From Thermothelomyces thermophilus ATCC 42464 (taxonomy: Eukaryota > Ascomycota > Sordariomycetes > Sordariales > Chaetomiaceae), in NCBI RefSeq assembly GCF_000226095.1, contig NC_016475.1:2108001-2172000 (forward strand): DNA of 64,000 bases, in the 5' to 3' direction. Positions 44,453-55,792 of this stretch are shown here, piece after piece. The first letter of the stretch is position 1; each line of letters starts with the position of its first letter. Both the position numbers and the translations under genes were made by a program. Under the pieces are notes generated by a model. That model saw only the letters and a program-made list of their open reading frames with translations, did not search any database and was not told where the DNA came from.

Positions 44453-47023
44453 ATGTCCTACGACTTCAACGCCACTGGGGGGGAAGCCGCACTGTTGGAA
44501 CAGCTTGTGTTTGACCACCGCGAAAGATACTCGTATCCTGCTGTCTCCTCGGCTGCCCCTTCTCAGGATCTCGTCTCGACCGCGCTCGCCACCACCACCA
44601 CCATGTCTCATCCGAACCGCCAGAGCTTGAGCCCGGTGACGAGCTGGCTGCCCCTCGACCCGGCCAGCACCATGAGCGCGCCCATGTCCATGCACTCGCC
44701 CAACTCGGCCAGCGGGGTGCCTTCATCCCCCGACGACCAGAGCGCCGGTTCGCCGGGGCATCAGAGCAGCACCATGTCGAGCCCTCTTCAACAGTCGTCT
44801 CCGTATCAGACGGCCGCTCATTCCCAACCGGCAGGGCTGGTCCCGGACTGGTCTCTTCCACTGCAGGCCCAGCAGCAACCGGCTGCCGATCTCTCGCAGT
44901 TCATCCAGGATTCGGCTCTCATGAGCTTCAACCCGTACACGTCCAATTTCCAGCCCGCTCCCGTGGAGTATCTCCCGGCAACCACTCAGGCCACGCTCGA
45001 CGCTGGGCTCCAGCTAGAGTCGGCATTTCCCACCATGTCACCAATGGATCCGACCTCGCGAGTGATGCAGTGGGGGGGTGCAAACTGGCAGGATTTTGAT
45101 CAGTCGCTCAACTTCCAGACCGATAGTCTCCCGCGCGTAAGGAGCATCGGGAGCCATTCCCCGACTGGCACCTTTCTCGAGGTTTTGTCGCTGGGCTCAA
45201 GCAGCGACAATGGCTGGACGTCGGTGGACATGTATCCTAGCTGCGACACCTTCACGCACTCGCAGACGCAGCATACCCAGAACCAGGCGATCTTCAACCC
45301 GAGCCAGACCCTGCACCTGAGGACGAATTCGGACTCGTCTGACGCAAACTCGCTCGAGTTCGGCAGCTACGAGGAGATCACTTTTCCCTACTCCCCGTTC
45401 TCGCCATGCTCTGACGGCTTCGTGGACACGGCTAACAACCACCGCAACTGCATGCCGGGGGAGCATCACCACCACGCGTCGACGTCTCCGGAACTCATCA
45501 GCCCCACTGCCGCCGTCGCACCGTTGCCAATCAATAACAAGGCCATCTCGGCTTCCAGGCCCGTGGTCGGCAGCGGCTCCAGCGGCTCTGGTTGTACTTC
45601 TCCTCCGGCAAGGCGGAACTCTGGGACGAGGAAGAGCCCCATTGCCAAGGCCACAAAACCCGTTATTCGGAGGACGTCGACAGGGAAGAAGGATGGCACT
45701 GGCGAGAAGAAGGTGGGCAGGAGACGAGGGCCCCTGCTGCCGGAGCAGCGCAAGCAGGCCAGCGAGATCCGGAAGCTCAGGGCTTGTCTCCGCTGCAAGT
45801 TCCTCAAGAAGACGTGCGACAAGGGCGAGCCTTGTGCTGGCTGCCAGCCTTCTCACGCTCGTCTGTGGCAAGTCCCTTGCACGCGGATAGACATCAAGGA
45901 CATTGGATACTTTATGAAGGACTGGAAGGCCGACTATGAACGGCATCTCGGCCGCGGCATGTCCGTTTTCAATGTGAAGGGCTTTGCGCAGAAGGAGACG
46001 CTCATGTGGATCACGCATGGCTACGGCTTCTGCCTCCCCGTCATGGTCCGCGAGGTCTACGTGGCGGATGAGAGCTGCTTCCAGCTGGATTGGGTCGAGT
46101 CGTCCCTGCAAGATCAAGACCCCATCGATTTCGAGATTCGCACGGAGCGTCTAGATGTCGGCCAGGATGGCATCTCCATGGAAGCTTTGAACGAGTATAT
46201 CGACAAGCACGTCGACGAGGGCTTTGAGCAGTTCATCGACGACCACTTCGAGGGTACTCCTTTCATTACCGAGATCTTCAAGACGGCGTACCGGTTCTAC
46301 ACCAAGGAGAGGCTACCCGTCATCCGCAAGGCCCTCAAGCTCGTCGTGGCCTACAATCTCACCCTCCACATTACCATGGTTGAGCAGCCGCCAACGGAAG
46401 AGCCGATGGAAGGCCAGATCGACGACGAGGACTCCAAGTACTACGGCAAGGTGGTCGCCCCCGTCATGATCAACTTCCAGATCAAGTGCGCCATGGCCGA
46501 CATGTGGCGTGAGCTACAGAAGGATATCCTAGAGGAGCTGTCGGCTCTCTACTCGAGCGTCTACAGCGGTGAGCGTTTGAAGAACTGGCCAACTATCTTC
46601 ATGCTCGCCTCCATTCTGCTCGCCGTCTGGGAGGAGATTCAGTTCGACTGCCACTACCGCGTCCCCGACCCGGTCGCCGTCGAAAAGTTCTGCAACGACA
46701 TGGAGACCGTGCCCGTTGGTGTCATTGTCGGCCTCTTCCACGCCATCTCCCAGAAGCTGCCCGCGTTCACCGAATGGGACACTCGGAGACACGGCCAACT
46801 GCTCAACAACAACCCTGCGGTCTGCGAAGCCATGACCGAAGTGCGGCAACACGTCCTCAAGCATGGTGAGTGTCAAATGGCGTCTTTAGCTTGTGAAGCG
46901 AGTGCTGACCCGCCTGATGCAGAGGCATACCTGAGGACGCGTTCCGAAACCAAGTTTGACCGCTACGACTTCGACTCATTATCAAACAAGCTCCTTTCGA
47001 AGCTGGTCATCAGGTCCAACTAG
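44453..47023 (+). CDS. Zn2Cys6 fungal transcription factor
   Basis: 837 aa regulator, exons 44453-46865 and 46923-47023 with a 57 bp intron (GTGAGT, branch-like GTGCTGAC, GCAG). The N-terminal 430 residues are low-complexity Ser/Pro/Gln/Thr, fit for activation. The binuclear zinc cluster is at C445-x2-C448-x6-C455-x5-C461-x2-C464-x11-C476, preceded by basic sequence (KVGRRRGPLLPEQRKQ). The last spacing is long for a Gal4 cluster but the remainder is standard. About 360 C-terminal residues look folded and conserved (KDIGYFMKDWKADYERHLGR, WITHGYGFCLPVMVREVYV, WPTIFMLASILLAVWEEIQFD), the pattern of a broadly conserved ascomycete regulator. The intron is a multiple of three without a stop, so unspliced RNA would add 19 residues. 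The start MSYDFNATGGEAALLEQ was chosen over a longer open frame because upstream sequence looks like leader. Target genes are unknown. Confidence 0.9.
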   Translation: MSYDFNATGGEAALLEQLVFDHRERYSYPAVSSAAPSQDLVSTALATTTTMSHPNRQSLSPVTSWLPLDPASTMSAPMSMHSPNSASGVPSSPDDQSAGSPGHQSSTMSSPLQQSSPYQTAAHSQPAGLVPDWSLPLQAQQQPAADLSQFIQDSALMSFNPYTSNFQPAPVEYLPATTQATLDAGLQLESAFPTMSPMDPTSRVMQWGGANWQDFDQSLNFQTDSLPRVRSIGSHSPTGTFLEVLSLGSSSDNGWTSVDMYPSCDTFTHSQTQHTQNQAIFNPSQTLHLRTNSDSSDANSLEFGSYEEITFPYSPFSPCSDGFVDTANNHRNCMPGEHHHHASTSPELISPTAAVAPLPINNKAISASRPVVGSGSSGSGCTSPPARRNSGTRKSPIAKATKPVIRRTSTGKKDGTGEKKVGRRRGPLLPEQRKQASEIRKLRACLRCKFLKKTCDKGEPCAGCQPSHARLWQVPCTRIDIKDIGYFMKDWKADYERHLGRGMSVFNVKGFAQKETLMWITHGYGFCLPVMVREVYVADESCFQLDWVESSLQDQDPIDFEIRTERLDVGQDGISMEALNEYIDKHVDEGFEQFIDDHFEGTPFITEIFKTAYRFYTKERLPVIRKALKLVVAYNLTLHITMVEQPPTEEPMEGQIDDEDSKYYGKVVAPVMINFQIKCAMADMWRELQKDILEELSALYSSVYSGERLKNWPTIFMLASILLAVWEEIQFDCHYRVPDPVAVEKFCNDMETVPVGVIVGLFHAISQKLPAFTEWDTRRHGQLLNNNPAVCEAMTEVRQHVLKHGECQMASLACEASADPPDAEAYLRTRSETKFDRYDFDSLSNKLLSKLVIRSN

Positions 47024-49876
47024 AATTTGTCACGACATGGGCGATCCGTATTGACGCGGCCGTTGTCGTCAAGGAGCATCAGCCTTTCGTCTCGGCCGGC
47101 GAGGGCTATAATCTCTCTTCTATTTCCTTCCCATATGTCTTTGCTCGATCTTGAACACTGCTGTTGAGCGATGGCGTTTTCTTTTTTTTTAGTCGTCTTG
47201 CTGTTTCTGATTTTCTCCCAGTTTCTGTTTTACTTGTTTCACTTGACGACACTCTCGCTATCATTGTTTTTTTTTGCTTCTCTACTCTCACTCTGGGCTG
47301 GTTCACCCACACGACGGGACCCACGCTGCCACGACGATGACTAACGTCCATCATGACGAGAAGGCATTGAGTTACGACTAAAAAGCACACTAAGATATTT
47401 TTTTCTCCTCGTTTGATGAACCACTAGAACACACGCGCACCCACGCGCATACACCTCCATTACACATTCACGAAAACAGTCATGCCAGGAGGCGCCAAGG
47501 ATCTGGAATGCCATCATCCACAGTGGCGATGCATTGGGCTTTTGGAGATACGGATTGGAAAGGGGCTTGTTTGTAAGGAGAAATGGGTTTAAGGAATAGG
47601 ATTGCTCTTTGGAAAGGCCTTTGTTCAGCTCGCGACTCCACGTTACGCTGCACAACGTGGTTTACGAAGACAAGAAACGCCCAGAGCATATAGAAAAGAA
47701 GTATTGTTATTGTTTGCATGTTCGCCTTTATCCCTCCGTTGACTTGATCATTTTGTGTTTTCTCTTGGGAAAGGACGTTGCGACAAGAGAAGGACCGTTC
47801 GAAAAAGCTGGAGGGGGGCGTGACATCCATACTCGAGTTGATCTTACAACGACCACAGAATTACGGATTACAGAAACGACTTACAACCACCAGAAGATGA
47901 GGCTGGGATCCAGTGTGCAAGTACGATCTGCCTTTATTTTTTCGTCTTCTTTCCCGCTATCATCACTTGACGAGCGAGGGAATTTATCACCGTGCCCGGG
48001 ACCTTCGCTATTCCCGCACTGCGGGAAGCGGTTGAGTAAGTAGCGCATTCCCGAGCAAAGCCCGATCACGTCATGCGTCATGGAATGATGGTTGTGCTCT
48101 GTACGACATGCTGCCTTTCTCAGTCTGCACCACTCGAAGCAATTAGACAGGCGATTATTAATCCGCATATTGGGGAGGTTGAATATTTTGTGGTTGATGC
48201 CATCAGGGTATCAATGGAGGACGAATTGGTATTGAAGTACCGCTCAGAGATTGGTAGGAAATTTCGAGGCAAAAAGGCAATTACAGCAAATAGTTAGTGT
48301 ACACCGAATACAACACCGTTCCCAAGTCTTTATTCTTTTTTTCCCTCGCGGTCCAGGCCGCATTAACGTCTCGTTGAACACCTAGCTCCGCTAGTAAATT
48401 TAGCTGCGAAAATAGTGTGGAGTATATCCGTCCTCCCTTATGTAAACCGTATGAATCCTGCACACGTAGGTTTGATACACAGTCACTCCTGATTCGCGTT
48501 TCGGTCATTAATACCCTTGAGGGGCTGATAGACAGGGGTGCACGAACGCTGCATTTGGAGCAGCCTTGGCGGATAGGCTTGATGACGTCGTTTGCTGAAC
48601 CGAGAACTTCCGTACACTAGTCCTGCTTTGGTTCCTCGATTCCCATAATTAGCGCCAACTTGCGGTGCAAAATAGAATCTATTGCACTACACTGAGGCAT
48701 GCGCAGAGGATGACGTACTCATATTTGCAGCATCGAGCTATTTACTACAGTTCACATAGTGAAGTGTCATCCTTCCTGTCGTTTGGTCTTGTCTCCAGCG
48801 TTCGGTTGGGGGAACTGGAACGAGACGGCACTGTGGAGAATCTGTGGGAACAACTCCGCGATGAGCAGAGCATTTTAAAGGAACGCCGCACTCACAAACA
48901 CCAACACTTTAGTGTCTAGTCTACAGAGGCGTCCCTCCCCGTCTTGGATGCGTGATTCCATTACCGTAGATAGTACCGCAAATGCACGGGGGTGTAGTGT
49001 ATGAACCACGCTGGGTTCCTGACCTGACCCGGCAACCCAATGGAGCAGACTCAGGGCCCGCTGGCCCCGGTGGCGTATCAGGTGACTGTTGGGGGAGCTA
49101 ACCTTGGCAAACAACCGAGCTCAGCGTTAATGCATTTCAAGAAGTCGGTTTGATTGATCATCCGCGAGGACCGATTATCGTACGGCATCGAAAATCGTCT
49201 CGCCGGAGCGCACGGATTATTTGAAGAGGCTGGCTTGTTGATTGCAATTGTCGGCTGCCGGCCACGTCACCGGCCTTGCAGGGCTTATCAGTAAATGCGG
49301 GGGCGGAGCAGAGGCGGTTCTTGTCAAGGGTAGGAGGGGTCCGGCAAAGCCCGAGACGGTGGCTGTTCGGAAACCCAAGAATGGACCCTGACAGAACAAT
49401 TTTCGGATTGGGTTCGTTGCAAGGATCGAACACTACATCTTCCGAGAGAGTTTGGAGGTTGTAAGAACCCTTCGCTACCGGGAGAACAAATCACCTTGTT
49501 GAATCAGCTCTGTCACTGCTAGTGGCGAGATGGCCTAAGCAGCGAGACTGTTCCCCCTGCCCCGCTGTGGATCCGCATGACTGGTCCATTCTGGTCACTT
49601 CGCTCCACTTCTCTGCTTTTGCATTGACCGCTCAGCGGCTGTTGCGCCTTCCTGACGCATTCATAGCCCCACTCCTGGGCGGCAGCCTGGCGCTTCCACC
49701 ATGCTTGCCCAACACGTATATAACCTTCTCGGCCTACCCTCTACCACGGAGCCACTTTCTCTTCTCCAACATCCTCCACACAACACCCTTCTCCTTCGCC
49801 ATCAAAGAGGCATCTATCGGAAAATCCAACATCGCCAGACTCACCGAAACTTCATACACTCATAACAACTGCAACC
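47024..49876. other. Intergenic; polyubiquitin promoter at right end
   Basis: 2.85 kb without a recognised gene. T-rich 3' UTR-like sequence at 47170-47275. The right 350 bp contain the ubiquitin TATA box and a C/A-rich leader (CCACACAACACCC-like). Confidence 0.5.
49717..49723 (+). promoter_or_regulatory. TATA box of the polyubiquitin gene
   Basis: TATATAA lies 160 bp upstream of the ATG, followed by a pyrimidine/CA-rich leader, as expected of a strongly expressed fungal gene. Confidence 0.65.
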
Positions 49877-50870
<994 letters not shown>

Positions 50871-51475
50871 AGTGTCTGCATCGGACGGGAATGGGCCTGG
50901 GAGCGTTTTAGCGGGTTTGGGACGGCCAACCATTGGCTGCCGCTGGAAATTTGGGGTTTACCATTAATGACACGGTAACATGGAGATACCACGGATGAAT
51001 AGACTCGTTTGGAGTCCCCCGATTATTGTTCGTTTGATGCTGCGTAATCGTGGTGCGATGACATTTGATGCCTATGGGATGGCGGGGGTCTCCCCCGCTT
51101 TCGGAAGTTGCATGTGAAAAACAGTTCCTGCTCCGTCCTAGCCTTGGCAATGCAAACTTGGATGTTCCGGCTTCGTAACCGCCTTTCACATCCTTCCTCC
51201 GACAATGCAGGTTGTTGCCGACAAGCCAGCACGTCAATGATCCTCATGATGCAGCTTGCTGCAAGAGAGCGCAAGCTTCGAGAAGCAGAGCATTCATTAC
51301 CTCCCGTGCCTCCGTGAACACGTCTCGTCTCGTCGGTCAAAGTTTTGCCACCATCATCCTACACTCCACATCATTCTTTTATCAGCAGCTTCCAACCACC
51401 AAACGGCTTTGCAATACAGGCCGCGCTTCGTCTGGGTTCGGCTTGATCGCAAGGCCGCGAGTTTTCCGAGTTGCT
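50871..51475. other. Intergenic, promoter of the BRAP2-like gene
   Basis: 0.6 kb; the reading frame of the next gene is open upstream to about 51212 but without family resemblance. No other feature recognised. Confidence 0.5.
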
Positions 51476-53859
51476 ATGCCGCCGTATTACCACCTCATAT
51501 TCGAGCTGTACGCGACGCCTGACCCTACCGTGACCTCCCCTGCGAGCACGGGCAAAGGCAGCACCAGCACCCACGACGACATCTGGATTCCTTCACCCGG
51601 CGCAAGCATTTTCGACGAGTTACCATCCCACCCGCGGACCAAAGCACATACCCGACAACAGCAACAACAGCAACAACAACAACAGAGGCGCTTGCCCGAG
51701 CATTGGCTGCAGCGGAGACCCGAGCTTGACGGCTACTACGATTACGGACTGGATCGCTCAGCTGACGGTGAAAACTATCGTTGCGAAGAGTCGAGCAGTA
51801 TTTCCGTTGCTGCAGTCGCCGCCGCGGCCGCGAACACGAGAGTTATCGATTGCGGCGCGCAGCGAGGCACGACGCACGACACCACTTCTGACGGCACGTC
51901 ATACCGCGCCCCGCTGAACGAAAGGCAGTCCCGCGCAATACACGAGGCGGAATCGGCGCCCAGGGTCGAGGACGGGTTCGGACCGGACAAGGCAGTGCGG
52001 GACTGGAGGTTCGGGAGGGTGCGGATCGAGAGTTTCGATTCTTCTGTGGACGAGGAGAAGACGGGAAAGATGGCGGGAGGTCAGGAAACGGGTGACGCCG
52101 CCGCCACCGCCGCCGCCGCCGCCACGCCGGCTGCGAGCTTAGGGCCAAACCTGGGCGGCATGGGGCTTGCGACGAAGGCGAGATACGTCCCTCTCGAGAC
52201 GAAGAATACCGAGGCCGGATGGGGCATCGTACATCTCTATCGGGAAGGGAATGAGTCCGGTGTCGTGAATGGGCAGTCTGGGGTGTCGGACGGGCCTAGC
52301 CAGGCGCAGCGTGGTGGTGACGAGGAGGGTACGATTCTTTGCATACCGGCTGTCCCGAGTTACATGTCGCCGAGCGACTTCCTGGGGTTTGTAGGAGAGA
52401 AGTGGCGGGGCTATGTTAGCCATTACCGGATGGTCATGACCAGTACCATGAGCCGGTACATGGTGCTGATGAAGTTCCGAGACAGCGGGAGGGCGAGGGA
52501 GTGGCGGAAGGCGTTTGACGGGAAACCGTTCGACAGTGTGGAGGTGAGTTGCATGCTTCTCTTGTTTGTCCCGAAGAGCGAGAGCCGCGACTGACTGTTG
52601 AGGAGACCGAGATCTGTCACGTCACCTTCATCAAATCAATTACTGTCGAAACGCCAAACCAAGCCGACCCCCAGAGAAGATATTCCGAAGGAAACAAGGA
52701 CCGCTTCTCGCCCACGTCGCCTCTAGTCAACTCCCTCAAACCGTTTCCGCCGCCGACGCCGAACCTCATCGAGCTCCCTACTTGCGCCGTGTGCCTCGAG
52801 CGGATGGATGACACTACGGGTCTCATGACAATACTTTGCCAGCATGTGTTCCACTGCACATGTCTGCAGACATGGAAAGGCTCGGGGTGCCCGGTCTGCC
52901 GGGCGACAAACCCCAAGCCGGCCCAAAACTACGATCCAGATGACCCATACTCGCAACCCTTCGGGTCCGGCGTAGCCAACATTTGCAACAACTGTAACTG
53001 TACGGACGACCTCTGGATTTGCCTTATTTGTGGCAATGTCGGCTGCGGGCGCTACAACGGCGGCCATGCCAAGGAGCATTGGAAGATGACGGCCCACAGC
53101 TTCAGTCTTGAGCTCGAGACGCAGCACGTCTGGGATTACGCGGGCGATATGTGGGTGCACCGACTGATCCGCGACAAGGGCGACGGCAAGATCGTTGAGC
53201 TACCGCGCAACAACGGCAACGACCAGCGGCCAGCAGCGCCTGGGGGAGGAGGGGTGGCGTCGCAAGAAGACGTTGTTCCTCGTGCCAAGCTCGACAGCAT
53301 TGGCATGGAGTACACACACCTGCTCACGAGCCAGCTCGAGAGCCAGCGTCTCTACTTTGAGGAGATGGTCAACAAGGCGGCGGACAAAGCAGCCAAGGCG
53401 TCTGCGGCAGCCGAGTCAGCCTCCAGGCAAGCCGCCGAGGCGCTCAGCGAACTCGCCGCGCTGCGCGAGGAGCACCGCGTGCTCAAGGACGAGACGGTGC
53501 CCTCGTTGGAGAGAGAACTCTCCAAGGAAAAGAACCGCGCGGCCAAGTCGGCCGAGCTGGCGCGAAATTTGAGCAAGGCGCTGCAGGAGGAGAAAGAGGT
53601 CAGCGCGGGGCTGATGAAGCGCATCGAACATATCAAGACGCAGTCGGAAGGCACGGAAAAACTCGTGGAGCAGTTGCGGGCAGAGAATGAGGAGCTCAAG
53701 GAGATGAATCGGGACTTGACCATGTTCATTAGCGGGCAGGAGAAACTGCGGGAGATGGAGAAAGAGGGGATGGTTGAGCAGGGCGAGTTGGAGGAGGGCA
53801 TAGTGGGGGTCGCCGAAGGCAGTAAAGGGAGAAGGAAAGCTAGGGGGAAGAAGAAGTAA
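51476..53859 (+). CDS. BRAP2/Etp1-type RING and ZnF-UBP ubiquitin ligase
   Basis: Cytoplasmic E3 of the BRAP2 (IMP) family; the yeast homologue Etp1 acts in ethanol tolerance and the human protein in Ras signalling. Exon 1 is 51476-52543 and exon 2 begins at 52603 (or 52606), giving 774 aa. A nine-Gln run (near residue 60) and an Ala run mark the disordered leader. The BRAP2/RRM-like domain spans about 290-375 (TILCIPAVPSYMSPSDFLGF, then CHVTFIKSI after the splice). The RING-H2 is C417-C455 (CAVCLERM, CQHVFHCTC, CPVC), the ZnF-UBP about 484-545 (CNNCNCTDDLWICLICG, CGRYNGGHAKEHW), followed by a long coiled coil (about 590-740) and a basic C-terminus. This domain order is diagnostic. The intron's 3' end reads TTGAGGAGACC, so two acceptors three bases apart are possible. 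Confidence 0.94.
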
Positions 53860-55792
53860 GTTGTTGTGGTGTAGTGCCAAACCAAGAGGGTTCAAATGAC
53901 GCGACGTTTCTCAAACATAGGCCCGACACGGCAAGAAGCGCGGCCTTGACAAATCCTCAATTCACCTGAAACTGTTGTTTCGCCTCGAGGAGGATTATGT
54001 ACGGATATGCTGTGTCAACTTCCCCTTCTACGGGACATATCCGGCCGTTGCGACATCTGGCCTGGTTACAAGCTCATTGTTCAGGAGGATCCTGACAATC
54101 ACATGCTAAAAGTGACCTTTTCTCCCCAGGGTCTCATCGCCAGGGGAGCTTAGTGTACACTACACTAGTGTAAGCGGGATGGTCGCATCGCGTACTGATC
54201 CCACAGGGGGTTAGTTGTCCTTTAACTTCCTGGCCTGGCAAGACCCCTACACACCGTAATGTGCCTGTGTGTACGGAGTACTGTATAGACGCACAATACA
54301 AGGACATACAGATTACAAAACGCTACTTAATCCGTACATAATCCATACTCCGGCCCTCCATACACATCCACGCCTTAGGCTACCTCTGCTGCTACTGCAC
54401 AAGCCACGGTCACAACGAACGGCCGGGAAAGGCATAGAGCGTGGCAAACCACCTGCGGCTATAACCGGTGATGGTTGCTTAAAGATTCCCACAAACAAAT
54501 CTCCACGAACCGGGGATTCCGTATTTTTTGGCCTTATGCGGAACAGGTAGAGAATGAGAGAATGTATCTCCGGGGTGGCGTAGCGAGCTCAGGGGGCGGC
54601 TTTGGAAGGGAAGGTCAACCGCGCCTGCACCGGGAACCGACCTCGGGCTGCAAAAGACAAGAGCCGCTTTCCTTCCCCGTCGATCCGTTTCTGGGATGGC
54701 AAATTGTTGGGAGCTTTGCGTCAAACCTTTTCCTATTTCCGAGTGGCGTTGACTGCATTTGCCCAACGATGCGAAGCTGCTTGGCTGTGTGGCGCGTCAC
54801 TGGAACCTGCAAGCGCATGCGGGCGCTCGATTCCTGGGAGTGTTAAAGGCGTAGCTTGACCAATGGAGGCCGGCCTGACTAAGAGCTGTCAAAATTCGAC
54901 AGCACCGTGGACTTCCCACTCGGAGGTTGGCGGGTAACGTCTGTGCCCGAGTCCGCGTCCGGAACGCCCGAGCCAACAACTCGAACAGATGGGACGAGTT
55001 CGGGCGAAAGGCCCAGTGGAGGTGACATCGATGGGCCCACATATTTTTTTTTTTTTTTTTTTTTTTGTTACTTGCCGGCACCAAATTTCTAGTCGCACTT
55101 ACTCCGTACATCCTCGGCGTCTCTTGTTCGAGCAATTCAGTTTAATTGAAAACGCATCTTGCTGGCGTGCTTCTTTTCCTCGTTCTTGATTTTCTTCTGT
55201 CGCTCAATGTTGTCCGCTACCTTAATTTTGACATAATCTACCAAGGATTCCGTACTCTTATCTCTAGTTACAGAGTAGTTAGTATCTGAGCTTTCCACCG
55301 AGTTCTCTGATAAGCTCTAGTGCCCCACCATCCAACGGCTCGCTTCACGTGTGACAGTTCCAAGTTCCTGCGCCATCAACTCGAGCTTACTACCCTGTCA
55401 CTCTCCTCGCAAGCTGTGACGACACCGAAATTTGCGAAGCAACCTCGGTCGTGCCACACAACAGTCGACCCATTGCCCGCATCCGTTCAGACTACCACGG
55501 TCGCACCATTAGCTCAGCCTCGCCATCCTCTCTCGCTGAGCGACCGACCGCCTTGGTAGTAGGAGCCTGCGGGGCTTCCAGAGCTTCCCATGTGCTGACT
55601 TGGCACCGAGCTTCGCGGCTAAATCGAAGACAAGGCGAGTGCGAAGGCAACTTCCCGACAAAGCTTTCTCGTTTCAGAGGACGCGTCTCTCGCCTAGCTC
55701 TGCACCATAAGCAGTCGCGGGCTTCAACACCAAACGCCGGGGTGTAACGCGCAATTCACCCAGCCACTAATATTCTACGCTCGATTATCGCC
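53860..55792. other. Intergenic, no gene recognised
   Basis: 1.9 kb. Contains the exact palindrome TACACTAGTGTA (54161-54172), TACGGAGTA (54272-54280), TACTCCGTA (55100-55108) and a T run of about 22 at 55045-55066. C/T- and A-rich leader before the acyltransferase start. Confidence 0.5.
54161..54172. repeat. 12 bp palindrome, second exact copy
   Basis: TACACTAGTGTA, identical to 42151-42162, flanked by TAGTGTACAC on the left, so that the local sequence forms overlapping palindromes. Confidence 0.85.

Noticed and set aside
49405-49470. GTTCGATCC on the minus strand, like a tRNA B box
   Set aside because: No pairing T stem, acceptor stem or anticodon arm could be drawn around it.
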